Assembly: GCA_011037195.1 (NCBI GenBank) | Contig: JAAEAF010005032.1 | Location: 1 to 64,000 of the forward strand | Length of the DNA stretch: 64,000 bases | Source of the DNA: Triatoma infestans | Lineage: Eukaryota > Arthropoda > Insecta > Hemiptera > Reduviidae | Direction: 5' to 3' | In this document: positions 23,559 through 35,740 of the stretch, piece by piece | Position numbering within the stretch: position 1 is the first letter of the stretch | Layout: the number at the start of each line of letters is the position of its first letter | Translations under genes and position numbers: made by a program | Notes under the pieces: generated by a model | The model's input: the letters and a program-made list of their open reading frames with translations, nothing else | Told to the model about the DNA's origin: nothing | The model's database searches: none

Positions 23559-25384
23559 TTTATTAAGAGCCACTCAGCAATATTTCTCCTAAGTGCGGAG
23601 ACACGCGCAAACTGTGATCACTCTTCGTCGTTGGGCCAACTCCGCATAAACTGCCCATTTAATACGGTCTTTTAGCTTTTATTTCAAATAATTTTTCTCC
23701 ATACTCCTTTTATTTTTAAATGAGACTATTACTGATGATAAGTATTACAAAAAGGAGTGTACATTGTAAAGTTTTATTTTGAAGATACAAAAAACAAACA
23801 AAAATGGGTAATTTTAATTAACAAAGAACAAATGAAAATAGAATGTACATATTAGATTATCTATATAAATATACATACATATATATATATTTAAATATAT
23901 ATATTTATTACCTCTGTAGCATACGTGCTTGTCACTCTTATTTTTAAGCTAGTTTTTTTTCCTTTATTATTTATTGAATGCAAGAAACTTCCATATTGTC
24001 TTCTCTACAACTATTTGGTGTGGATGATGAGATAACCATATAACACACAACAATATACGATAGTAAAAACTTGAATTTTTCATTTATTATTGTGTGTTTC
24101 TTCTTAAATTTCAATTATGTATGTAGTATATTTTACAATTTTAGTACAATGACTTGTAAGTTATGGATCTCTTCTGTAAAATTGTAATATTTGTCAACAC
24201 ATTGTGAGTACTTTTTTTTGAAGTAGTTCTAAGTTCACCATCTAAGTCGATATAATTAATATCAGTTCTTTTTTTTGTTGTAAAATGTAATTTATTTAAG
24301 CTGATGAAAAAAATTTTTATTATTTTCAAGTATTTTGTTTTTTTATGTTCACAGGTTGCACTTTTTTCATGAATTGTTTTTAAATTATCATATAAAAATT
24401 GTGTTTTTGGTTTATTCCACATTCCAAATCCTATTTCATTGTAAGGGTGAAGAAGAAAATGTGGATTTTCATAATTTGAAATTATTTAAACCTTGTGTGG
24501 CATTTTTTATGAATAGTTATTCATAAAATAATTTATAAAAAAAATGACATTGTACAGAAAAACATCATTTATGATCGTTTATATTAAGTATGCACGTTTA
24601 TCAATGGGCAATTAGCTCCAAATTACGCGTTGAAAATAAATAGTATCTTTATAAAATGTTTGTTTTGAATTCCTGATTCTTATTGTTATAAAATTTTATA
24701 AAACTGTTATGGACATTGGAGTGTTTAGTTAAGGAAGTGTCAAGTAATAATTCAGTCTAGAATACTGACTGAAAAAGAAGTGCATGGTACTCGCCTACAC
24801 AATGGTTGAGTGAATCCATCACTGAATCTATTTTAAACAATTTGGTAATCATAGTAAGAACTCTGCTCTTTGTTAGAGCAATAGGGAAATGATATCTTAT
24901 CAAGAAGATTATCAGTTATGCAACATAACAATACGTAATGTAATCGAATATTTTGTGGAATCTGTGACTTTTATTCATGACATTCATATAGAATAATTTT
25001 AGGCAGTTAATTTTCTGAAGGTAATTCATTATATATTTTTGGAATTATTAGAAACAGGATTCTTGATGAAAATCACCCTCAATAGAAGCAAAAATAAATG
25101 GAGGTACCGGGAATGAAGGAAAGTTGAATGTAAAGTGCCATGAGTTTATAGTTAGCAAGTTTTTTTTTTAACTGACCCTATGGGTTTTTTTTTATCACTT
25201 TAACATAGTTACTATAGCAGCTTGTCTAATTTGAAATAATGGCATTTTCGCATGCGTAAGTGATAGGTTATGTTATTGCCAACTAACCTCTTTTTTGAGG
25301 TTAGTTGTCTTTACTTTTCACTAGCACACCCGGTTTCATGAGTCTATCTATTTGTTTGATTACAAATTGTATGTTTTTTTCACG
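23559..25384. other. Rpd3 3' UTR and AROS upstream region
   Basis: AT-rich, with TATATA runs near 23875-23910. AATAAA occurs at about 24635 and could end a long Rpd3 transcript. No convincing ORF is present. Near the AROS start there are AGGTTA/TAACCT words and a hairpin (25280-25307). Confidence 0.5.
25280..25307. promoter_or_regulatory. Perfect 11-bp hairpin upstream of AROS
   Basis: CAACTAACCTC is followed by six T and then GAGGTTAGTTG. It lies 77 bases before the AROS ATG, in or near the promoter or 5' UTR. Function is unknown; it could be a paired transcription-factor site or an mRNA hairpin. Confidence 0.5.
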
Positions 25385-26867
25385 ATGTCTGCATCGTTAC
25401 TTAGGAAGAGCTTAGAACTAGTTGATTCAGAATACATCTGTAACTTTTCTGGTAATGTGAATGTTTTTATTTATAGTTTTAGTTTCTGTATTGTTATTTA
25501 TAATTTTAAAATGAGTTCTATATTCTCTTATAAGGCTTTCAGTGCTCATTAAGAACTTTTTATTTTAGGAACTAAAAACGAAAGCCGAATTAAAATTCTA
25601 AATCCCACGAAATATTTTAAGGATAAACGAGGTGCTGCTGATGTTCAAAGAAGAAATATTACATCAGTAGAACAAGCTAAGAAAAAGCTGAAGAAGAAGA
25701 GAGATAAAGCCCTCTCAAATTTAGAAAAACTTGAGAAATTAAAACGGCCCGTTATTGATGAAAAATTGGCAAAATTAGTAAGATTAATTTTATATTTTTT
25801 TTATATTGTCAGTTCTTCCTTAAAAAGGTAATTATTTACAAGCCGGGCCTTAAAAATATTGTGGACTTTTTGTTTTTTGTAATCTGCTACAAACAATATA
25901 ATCTTAGCAACAATATATTGTTTCCCGCTTAGATTAGCAACATTGTCATCATTGCAAATCATTTAAGTCCCATTTATTTCTCCATATTCTACTATCACTT
26001 TAAAACAGATTCAATTCAGATTTCACAGCCACATTACTTTTCTTCTGATCAAAATTGTTTTTTGATGTTAGTTTGATATAAGGAATTGTTACTTTCTCCT
26101 TATTTGAAAGTCGGTAATCATTTCTCTGGATCTTGAATCTTTCGATCTATTTTATAATTATAATAAAACCTATTTTTATATTTAAAGACCTATATTTATA
26201 ATTACCAAAAAAACTATTCTTTAATTAGTTCGGGGTAACAAAGACCACAGTATAAGAGGCGAAGTAGAAAACATCTATTCTGGCAAATTGGACAACACAT
26301 CTTGCATTTCTCATACAATAATACTGAATTTGAAATGCTTATTGTATTTGAAACTTTTAGAGACGAATTTAGGGTGTCTACTGGATTTCCATATCATACA
26401 TCTCCCATGGCAAATTTATTGCTAGAAAAAGCTTAAGTTAATTATCTTTTTGCTTTTGTTAAAACTGTAAAAGAAAGTTTTGCAGACGTACCCATTATTT
26501 TGTATTTCAGGCTGCAAAATTCCTGCATCTTTCCAGAAATTTTTTTTTTATTAATTGTATGTATATAACTTTTGATCTTGATAGATTTCCGAATAAGCTG
26601 ACTTATTTACTTGAATAATTTGAAATGATTTAATTGAAAATTGAATAATTTACTTATTTCCTAAATAAGCAATAAAAATTATGTCACCTACACTTCTCGG
26701 TAATTCTTTATCATTCTAACTTGTCAAATAACTTTCAGATATTAGAATATAGTAAAAAACCAAGTGACAGAGAACAAGAAGTGATATTTTTGAAAGAAGA
26801 ACCTAAGACAGTATTCACAGAAGAAGATTTTGCCCGATTCGAGGCAGAATATGTTGATGAAGACTGA
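25385..26867 (+). CDS. RPS19BP1: RPS19BP1/AROS homologue (134 aa, first ORF of a tricistron)
   Basis: Exons 25385-25451, 25569-25777 and 26739-26867, with matching GT-AG junctions. The 134 aa compare with 136 in human. The N-terminus MSASLLRKSLELV and the C-terminal VFTEEDFARFEAEY (about 117-130) match the two most conserved ends of the family. The middle is lysine-rich and likely a basic helix (AKKKLKKKRDK). In mammals this protein is nucleolar, binds RPS19, takes part in 40S assembly and was described as an activator of the NAD+-dependent deacetylase SIRT1. The stop TGA (26865-26867) overlaps the ATG of the next ORF (26867). A longer non-ATG start upstream is possible but has no support. 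Confidence 0.88.
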
Positions 26868-27082
26868 TGTATAGTGATCGTTTGTGTGGAATAATATTAT
26901 TGGCTACTTCTACAGCAGCATATATTATTCTGACGCTTTGGTTGATTGCTACACCATTTTTTCCTGCTCTGGCTGAGGTGTTTCCTTCAGTACGTTACCC
27001 GCTACTATTCTTCGGTACAACAGGCCTGATATTTATCGGTAGTGTTTCCACCGTTACCATTGTTGCTCTGTGGATAGGCTAA
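26867..27082 (+). CDS. Two-helix membrane protein, DPM2-like (71 aa, second ORF)
   Basis: The ORF is intronless and lies wholly inside the last AROS exon. Two hydrophobic helices (about 8-32 and 47-69) flank a short loop. DRLCGIILL near the start, LWLIATPFF (about 24-32), a middle tyrosine and GLIF follow the layout of DPM2, the 80-odd-residue regulatory subunit of dolichol-phosphate-mannose synthase in the ER membrane. The identity is low, so DPM2 is a best guess. It starts in TGATG with the AROS stop and ends with TAA one base before the nicotinamide riboside kinase ATG. Translation would need termination-reinitiation, leaky scanning or a separate promoter. The -3 base at its ATG is C, a poor context. 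Confidence 0.72.
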   Translation: MYSDRLCGIILLATSTAAYIILTLWLIATPFFPALAEVFPSVRYPLLFFGTTGLIFIGSVSTVTIVALWIG

Positions 27083-27083
27083 T

Positions 27084-29878
27084 ATGAACTCAACATCCAC
27101 CTGGGTTGTAATTGCACTTGCGGGAGCTACCAATTCGGGTAAGTTAATAGATTATTTACTTAAATATTAGGTTCTCAATTATCAAAATTTGTCTGAATCT
27201 GTCGATAAGCAGCATGACATTAAGACTGTAAAGTTCGAAACAGTGTTTCAATCAGAAACCATTGTTCTATTGAGAGTATGTTTAACTTTGAGAGTTTATG
27301 TGGATTTAGCTTTGTGTTTCTTTGATATATATCACATAGTTTATCAAGATGTCCCTTAGAAACCGAATTATGAAAAATTCTTGATTTTTTATGAACATCG
27401 GATCCACTCTTGTCTAAGTATAGAGGATTTTTGCATTTTACATCTTTTAGGAAAGACAACCTTAGCCAGGCGTTTAATGGAATATTTTCAACATAGTGTT
27501 CATTTGAAACAAGATGATTACTTTCTCTCTGAGGATGATCCAAGGCATATTAAAATAGAAAAGTTGTGTCACAATAATTGGGAGAAATTAACTGCCTTGG
27601 ATATGGACAGAATGGTGGAGGATATATATGATATATTAAAGAGGTAATGTTAGTTTCATAATCATTAGTTTGCTTTTGTTGATGTTGCCTTTCCATTTTA
27701 TCACTTCTCTCGGGAGCTTTTTTTTTTATCGCCAGTCTTCGCATTAATCCAGTTTGTATTTTTAGGATTTTTTGAAATTATAATGCTGTTAGATGTCTCT
27801 ATCATGGTAATGTCTCTCTTAATACCTTTATAGATATATTTTTATTACCTTTTGCTGCTATAAAGAATATTTCGGTCGTGCTAATTTTGCGAAATCGAGT
27901 TTTCACTTCTTTATGTGTGTTTTGAGGTTCCAGCGAATGTTATACAGGGTGCCCCATTTAAACGGGCCACTTTTGAAATAACTCTTATACGAAGGAACGT
28001 ATCAAAAAAGTGAACATAACGTGTGTTGAAGTATTTTCGCTCTAGTGTCTGATGGTGTTACTGTTTTTTGATTTTATTGCCGCCTTACGCTTTAAATCAT
28101 TAGTTGAAAGTGGCGATTTCTTTTCGACCACATTTTTTACTACTGTATTGAAAACTATTTGAAATGAAGAAAAGTGCCGTTAATTTCAATTCAATTTTTC
28201 AAACCGTTGCCGAGATATTCAATCATAAAGATTAAATTTTCGTCGTTTTCTTTCTACTTCTCTGTTTCATTAACTAAAATTAAAAAACCGGATTTTCTAA
28301 TTTCTAAATAAGAAATTCAAATGCTGATAAAACGTTAACCTCTTTTAGAACCATAAGGGACTAAAATCAGGTAGAACATCATTAAAACCTGAATATTGTG
28401 GCAAGCTGGCAAAATATTGATTGGAAATCATGTCTGTATCCACACACCGTTAGTTAAAAAATAATAAATAATTTAAAAAAGACAGTGAGTGAAGAGTTAA
28501 AATTTTGAAGGCTGAACTGTGACATTGTTTCTGTGTACGCACTCTGTGAGATCAGACTCATAGAAACCTAAGTTATTGTGTGCAACTTAGTAGTTTGTAA
28601 TAAAGGAGTTTAGCGTCAACTGGAGTATTTTTATTGGTAGACTAGGTATACTTTAGTCTAGAGGTGTTAGTAGGCCCAGATAGCGCGTAACAACTGGTGT
28701 CAGAAGTCGGCATAGGTTCGGCAGATCCAAGAAGGTATTGTTGTACATTGAATAATTGTTGTATAATGGAAGTAACATGACAGCATGTGAAGAAATTGCG
28801 AAAATACTTCAAAAATATCGCAAAGAATTTGATAACCAAATAAAAACATTATACTGGGTGAAAAATCTTTAAATGATAAATTGGAAGAAATTGGTAAAAA
28901 CGAGGTCCAAGAGGAAGAAGATAAAGAATCGAACATACGGAAAAAAAGCTCAGTGAGTTAAATGGAAATGGAATCCTAGCGAGTGGAAGAGCAAGAAAAG
29001 GAAATTACCGCCACCATGGTTGGTGCAAACAGGAAGAGGAAGAAGAAGAAGACGAGGAAATAAAATACGAAAATTAGAAGTTGCATTGATTTTTTTATAT
29101 TCAAAACAGGAATACTTTGAAAAATGAACCAATAATTATTTCAGCCTTAATTTTTATTTTTTATTTTACTTCATCTCAATATTTTTATACCAATATTACA
29201 TCATTTTCAAGAGAAGTTATTATATGGTCCAAATTAAACCTATTAAATGGTCCAAATTAAATCTTGTAGGTTGTTTGAAATCTGCACGTTATTTGAATTT
29301 AGTGATACTTTAGTAATAATAATATATGACTCCAGACTAAATAGTATTAAGGATAACTAAATATTTGATAATTTCAAATTTGAAGTAAATTTTCTACTTA
29401 AAACTGTGATGTGAATGTTTCACACCAGGTTATTATTATTCTTATTATTATTTTAGAGATATCTTTAGATAATCTTTTTAATTTTGTTGCCTTCTATTTC
29501 CATATTACCTTCAATTTTACATTTGTGTGTGTGTAATTTTCTTTTAGATCTTGCACATCACCACATCTTCTTATTTTGGATGGATTTCTTATATTGAACG
29601 AGCCTCGTATAATTTCTTTATGCCATGCTAAGTTCTACTTGGATGTGGGCTATGAAGAATGTCGTCGTCGTAGATTGTGCAGATCGTATGATCCTCCAGA
29701 TGTTCCCGGTTATTTTGAGGAAATTGTTTGGCCAGAATCGCGCACTGCAAAACAAGCCGCACTAACAGTCAATCCTGATACAGTGGTTCTCAATGGTGAA
29801 CTAGATATTGAATATTTGTTAAATAAAGTTATTAAGGTAATAGAAGAAAAAACTCATTTTAAAAGAGATTCAAGCTGA
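27084..29878 (+). CDS. Nmrk: Nicotinamide riboside kinase (192 aa, third ORF)
   Basis: Exons 27084-27138, 27451-27643 and 29548-29878; phases match. The 192 aa compare with 199 in human NMRK1. The Walker A motif GATNSGKTT (about 14-22) is split by intron 1 inside its second glycine codon. KQDDYF follows near 38-43 with the catalytic aspartate. LLILDGFLI (about 90-98) is the family's core strand. YEECRRRR and PDVPGYFEEIVWPE form the lid and substrate region. The cytosolic enzyme phosphorylates nicotinamide riboside to NMN, feeding NAD+ salvage. The ATG has A at -3 and begins one base after the preceding stop. Intron 2 carries an LTR relic (27938-28692). Confidence in family is high; which paralogue cannot be told. 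Confidence 0.93.
27938..28692 (+). repeat. LTR of a relic retrotransposon in the kinase intron
   Basis: Bounded by TGTTA at 27938 and TAACA at 28692, with AATAAA inside (about 28600). After ACTGG at 28693-28697 comes TGGTGTCAGAAGTCGG (28695-28710), a typical tRNA primer-binding site. A short frame from ATG at 28777 stops after about 30 codons, so gag is decayed. No second LTR was found. The repeat should be spliced out with intron 2. Confidence 0.65.
28693..29547. other. Rest of kinase intron 2
   Basis: Holds the decayed leader and gag start after the LTR, a purine-rich run (about 29030-29060), and at 29408-29432 a short GTTTCACACCAGG match to the RptA end. AT-rich otherwise. Confidence 0.5.
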
Positions 29879-32085
29879 TTTCTCTACATTCCGTTACTTT
29901 AATCTGTTTCTGGAAATGACTGTTACTTATTTAAAGTTTACTGAAATAGTCTCTGTTATGAATTTCTATTTGTTATTATCTATTTTGACAATAATTGTAA
30001 AAATTGTAATATATACCTGTATCAAAAAGAAATCTCTTTATAAAGAATTCTGTTGAAGAACTTTTTTATTTCTTCTATTGTAAGTTATTATTGCCTTCTA
30101 ACTTAAAAGTCTCCTTTTTTCTTTGTTATTGGAATTTAGAACAGGAGTTTCCAACATTTTTTCTCTCTTGACCTCTCTTAGGAAAAATTGATTTTCCATA
30201 AACTCATTTTGTACATCCTTCAAAGGATTGAAATTCTTATTATTGTTGTTTTGTAGTTGTTCCATAGAGCTGGAGAGTATCAGAGATATTTTCCGCAGGC
30301 TATCATGGTAAATTCTCTGATTACTATTGTTTATATTAGCATGTCCGAGAGATTCCGCTTCCCGCTAGATTTCTACTTTTTTCTATTTACAAATGATAGT
30401 AACGCGGTTGTTTCATTAAGTTGTAGCTGATCACGGAGTCTATAAATGTAATGTTTATTTACCATTATTTCGTTGAAGCATTGACATATAACAGTTGTTA
30501 TATTAAATTTAGTAACTATTTTATGCAATTTAAACATAAAGCATTCGAATTTCTCAAATAATTTCAGAAGAAAATAAGTTTTCCTCAACTTGAATCAGCT
30601 TTGTTTATCAAATATTGAAAGTAAATCTACATTTTTAATTTCATTGGATGGAATATTTATTTCTTTACAAGTTTATTTTAATGAATTTTTTGCAAAATTA
30701 GAACAGAATATAAATAAATTTGTAAACTCTGGAAAACAATTTTTCTAAGAAGGCATACCAGACATCTAGCCAGCGAACTTCTGTTCTTTCCATTCCTTAA
30801 TTTTCTCATTAATTGCTTGAATATGCCATAATATAAATATCTATGAAATCACGATCTCTGTTTGAACACTGGATGCAATCCTGTTGGAAACCCCAGATTT
30901 AGGAGAAGAAATCTTTAAACTTGTTGCACTTCTGAGTAATAGTAAGAACTCTTGCGGTTTTGAGGAAGTTTCCTCATTAAATTAAAAAAAAAAAACCCTA
31001 CGTAGCCATCACTTAGAATAATATTATGTTTATGTTGTAAACTGTATTTATCAATTTGATCATTCCAATTTTTTAAATTATCTTTAATGTTTTTGCAATT
31101 GTTATTATATTAAGATTGTTACGTATTTTATATGTAATGCTTTATTTTAATTTTTATATTGTGTTTATGTTGTTCAATAAAAATATGTATTATGCAATAT
31201 GGTCTAGCCCCTTTATATCGTAATCTACAGCGTTCTTGTCTTAGTTGCGAGCGCTCAGTGGATCCGTTCCGGTTAAAACTGCAATGGTATTGATCCAACA
31301 TCGCGAATTCTGGATGCCAGACGGCGGCTGATTTAGACCGCATATCCCTCAGTAAAAATTGCTTGTGTCGAATAGTTACCGCTATGAGCACTATAGTTTT
31401 AGTCGAAGCAAGAACTGAATAATGATCAGAGAATCATGCTGCAAAAATGCCATCTTCGTAAAGTGCAACTTCAAATGTAATGCTATAACTTTGTTTTGTT
31501 TATTGGACTTAAAACTTTTACAAAATGTACTAGTTGAAATTAAATGAAAAAAATTCCTGATATACAATATGAATAATTTCAATTTCATTATAATATGAAT
31601 TTAATTTCAACTACCATATTTTTTAAATGTAATGGTTCTTTTCTGTCTGATTGTTTAACTTTGAATATATATATCTCATAAACAATTTATATCTCTTGTA
31701 TCTATTAAATATGAGGAGACATGTTAAAGAGTATAAGTAGAATATTACCATAAAATAAACTTAATTCGCTGCTAGTGCAGCTCCATTAAAAGTACAAGAT
31801 TGAGTCAACGTACTTCAAAATTTATTATCTCATATTTTTTTTTGTTTTTTTACATATCTATGATAGATATTAAATACCCATTTTTAGATAACTTTTAAAA
31901 AGCCACTATCATAAAATTAAAAACACTATTCGTTTATTATAGATAATATAAAGATGCGACTACAGTATTTTAATATTATTCATGAGTTACAAAATGAATG
32001 GAGTGTATAATTTATAACTTTGTATACGCAAATGGTAATGCGTGGGTACTATATGGTTAGCTGCAGGCAAGCATATATCGCTTGC

Positions 32086-32090
<5 letters not shown>
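29879..32090. other. Kinase 3' flank and intergenic AT-rich DNA
   Basis: No gene is supported. A short GATATTTTCCGCAGGCTATCATGG at about 30285-30308 matches the foldback F2 family. A GC-richer patch at 31200-31390 has no identifiable product in any frame. Confidence 0.45.

Positions 32091-32126
<36 letters not shown>
32091..32126. repeat. (AT)18 microsatellite
   Basis: An uninterrupted AT dinucleotide run, likely polymorphic. Confidence 0.95.
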
Positions 32127-32128
<2 letters not shown>

Positions 32129-32282
32129 TTCGTGTGTGTTTTTTTGAAATTATTACGGCTGTTTTCGATTTCATACCTAATATGTTTTATTTAAAATTTA
32201 GTAATTAATCTTTTTTCAGTTATTTGTTTTTATAATTTATAGTATTCACTGTCTACAGCTACTATATTGAGTTCTTTGTAAG

Positions 32283-32560
32283 TTTTAGGATTGTCTTTGA
32301 TTCAAAAACTGACGAGCATCGCAATGGAAGGAAGACCAATTACAGTAGTAACATCTCAAAACGTTGCTTTTATTAAAAAAATTATAGAGGCTGAATCAAG
32401 ATGTACATATGAAGAAGACATAAGAAGTCATCAAACATCTGAGCCGTCACTAGCCAAACATTCTGCTGCACTAACTCTTAGGATAAAAATGTCTTTGTCG
32501 TTGGATACCGCCATCGTTAACGTAGTTTCAAAAGTCCGGGCGAGGGCGACATGCCAAAGA
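32283..32560 (+). pseudogene. Possible mariner-type transposase N-terminal fragment
   Basis: The open frame contains EGRPITVVTSQNVAFIKKIIE followed by SRCTYEE. This resembles the linker and second helix-turn-helix of mariner/SETMAR-type transposases (GRP, then T-x-E/Q-N-V, then RCTYEEI). No catalytic DDD region follows and the frame degrades after about residue 45. The match is moderate. Confidence 0.45.
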
Positions 32561-32641
32561 AATATACAAATTTTGATAGTTGCGGAAGTCTATTATTTCT
32601 AAAATCGTAACTATTGATATAACGACATATTGTTTTAAGAA

Positions 32642-33020
32642 GTTTTAGCACGCCAAGAAAAGTGGATTCATGAAGATGACCAACTGCAACCAGTACAAAA
32701 AAAAAAGAAAAAAAAAAAGCGTGAATGGAAAAAGCAATATAAGTAGTATTCTTCAGAAGTGTGTACTGGTGAAGACGAAGTTGGAAGAACATAAGATTAT
32801 GAAAACAAACGTAGTGCACTACCGTATACTTCGTATACTCGGCGTTCTGAACGTCAGAGTCAGAGGCTTAATGCTTTACACACTATCAGACAAAATATGT
32901 ATAAACTTTTGACTCCCAATGGGTTCTACGAATTAGTGAACAACCACCTCAATTACCGATTTAACCACACGGGTCTTCTGGCTCTTCTTCAAGCTCAAAA
33001 AATGTGTTTGAGGTCAGTTT
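32642..33020 (+). pseudogene. Decayed coding-like stretch of unknown origin
   Basis: One plus-strand frame gives a protein-like composition over about 125 codons with only two internal stops: a lysine run after DDQLQPVQ, then DYENKRSALPYTSYTRRSERQ and LLTPNGFYELVNNHLNYRF. No family is recognised. It could be transposon debris or a retrocopy. It lies close to the mariner-like fragment upstream. Confidence 0.3.
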
Positions 33021-35740
33021 CATTCGAAAGACCTTTTTTTTTAATCTTCGGACAAATGGCTCGCGGTCTTTATATTTTGGAAAATAACTTAAGAAGTGCA
33101 ATGGAAAGGAGAAGGAACAGGTCATTACTTTCAAGCACAATACAACTGTCCGTATTTTGACTTGTACAAAAATGTAGTCACTGATTAATGTAAAAAAGTT
33201 TGATAATATATATATAAAATACTGGGTAAGGAGCATCACAGTTAATTATTAAATAATGAAACAAAAATTAAATATCATTTGTGAATAAAATATAAAAACA
33301 TTATAAAGATTGCTTTAGTGATTATAATTTAAAATTTTGATTTCTTGACCCTGATATCCATAGCAAATCTATAGAGACTACTACTGTACAACTTCACTTA
33401 TTCTCTATTGAGATGACACTTCTATCTATCTTTCAAAAAAACATGTCAAACTTTGCGATTTGGTAAAGTAAAAATCTTAAATGGAAATGGTATTCAATTT
33501 TTGTAGAAGAAAGTTGGAGATCATGAACTGAATGGAAATTAGAAGCTTCCTTTAATGTAAACTATATTTGAAAAAAATTGTATTCACATTTTTTTAAATA
33601 ACTTCAAATAATTAAATGAAACAGTTAAAAAAAAAAAAAAAAAATTGTAATCTATTCAATTATTTATTGGAGAACATTCAGTGTAAATGAAGTTATAATT
33701 TTAAAAGAATAATGAAATGATAATATATCTGAGCTGAGTATTTAATAGATTAATAAAACATTGGCAGATAAAATAAAGAAGAAGAAAACCATTCAAAAGC
33801 GGCTGTTTACACATAGAGTTGCCATTGAATTATGCTTGTTGCCCACTTAATCTGCCTGATTACTGATTGATATGCATTGCATTCATTAATTGCTTATTTA
33901 AAAGTTTAAGTTATAGAACTCGACTTTTTTCAGCTTCCATCTTATTTATATTCATTCCTAAAAATTGTTTTATACTTTTTTATTTATTCAGTAAAAAAAA
34001 AAATGAATTAGGAATTTCAGTTTATGAAATCCCAGAATACTTTTCATTTTTCAACTACTTAAAAATAATCATGTATCAAATTCATAATAAAAATGTAACA
34101 ATTATGTTATAATTGTTTAATACATTTAACTGATTAATTGTAATTAATCTTATTATGTGTGAATGTAACTATTTGGTTTAGATTAAGTTTTATCTTTTAA
34201 TGTTTTAGTAGATGTGTAACGTGAATCACTATAAACTCAAAACCATCGTGAAAGATCAAGCTGAGGTTTATTGCATTGTACAGGGATTGGCCTTCGATTT
34301 TGTTTTGATGTAATTATATAAAGTACTTTGCTCTCCGTCTTCGACTACGATAACCTGATCGGTAGTTAGATATAAAGCCTGCCTCGGGGGAAAAAGCATT
34401 AAATTATTTAGTTGTGTGGTGATGGTGCCTGACTTTGGCTTTTTGGCTATGTTAAACCCAAACAGTTGCCGTACATTAACTATCTTCGCGGCGTTCTATA
34501 TGGTTTTAAGTATGGGAGTATATGTATAGTTAGTATAGTTTGCCGTAGAGGAGAGAGAAAACTAGACTCTACTCTTCAGGGATCATGACGTCTTTGCGTG
34601 TACCTCAGCCTAACAGCATTAAAATGAGCATAACCAGTACACTGCTGCTCCCTATAGGACTTGCAGAGGATGTGATCTTTAAAATAATTTGAGCTTAGCG
34701 TAACCCATCGGCAAACTCTATCATCCTACACCGACTTATTCACACTTACACATTACACACTTTGCAGACGTCTACCTTCTGTATATAGTATGCATTGACA
34801 CCGAAGGGAGCCTTAATAGATCTTTTAGATCACCTACTACTTATTTGGCTAAGAACCCGCTGTGTTTTTGAAACTCTAATCATCTAGATTGAAATTTCCC
34901 TAAAGAGGTCAACATCCCTGAAGAATGACTAATTCATCAAGATGTCCCCGTTTTGTAAGCGGTCTATAAAAGGGAGCACATTAATATCTTTCTCTCTAAA
35001 TTGGTTATGAATATTTCTTCTTTCAAATCTTAAATTTTATAAATAAAATGTTTAATCAATATTTACAGCAGTACAAAGGAGTATTTTATTTTAAAAAGTG
35101 CATGAACTTCTTAAACCCACTTATATTTTTTTCTTTAAAATCATGCAGGCTTTTAATGCCTTTAGTATATGATTCCTTTTATGTAAAGTCATGATATTAT
35201 TTAAAAAAATAAAAATCAGGTATAATAAAATTGTTGACAAGTAAAACCAAAGATTGGTCATCGTCTTCTTACACACCGGTATTGTCCAAATCGGTAAGAG
35301 TAACTTTTTTTTTTGGTTTAATTTTTTACAGCACAATATCCGGTTGTTGTGTGGTTTTTTTTTCTTAACAATTTTAACTTGTATATATGTATATAGTCGC
35401 GTCCGCACGAAAGGAAACTGAATGTAACATAATTTACAAACAAATTGGTGAGTGTGAAGGCCCCATGTTTGGGCGGGATGCCTACCTACGCTTTGGTAAG
35501 TTAACGATCATGTAAAAAAACGTCACGGTCATTTATATGTATATAACAGTCGATTGATTGGGACTGACACCAACCTGTAATCATATAGACGCTTTTTTTT
35601 TTTACATTTAAATATAAACAATAAAATAATATTTATTAGTACAGCTGTTTAATAGAGAGTATAGTTTAACTTTTGAGGCGCCATAAAGCTCTACCTTGGC
35701 CTCTGCAAACAAATTTATATAGTATCTTTCTCACCTCTAA
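33021..35740. other. Intergenic DNA with no recognised gene
   Basis: AT-rich, with a 19-base A run at about 33626-33644. At 34195-34990 a more GC-balanced block of unknown origin includes a GGGAGCCTTAATAGATCTTTT string similar to the SINE/LINE tail at 47257 and 51483. CTATAAAAGGGAGC (about 34966-34979) looks like a TATA box, but no ORF follows. Confidence 0.4.

Noticed and set aside
25352..25384. Upstream in-frame TTG extension of AROS
   Set aside because: Non-ATG start. The ATG at 25385 gives the conserved family N-terminus.
34966..34979. TATA-like CTATAAAAGGGAGC as a gene promoter
   Set aside because: No coding sequence or LTR boundary could be tied to it. It may be a relic LTR promoter.
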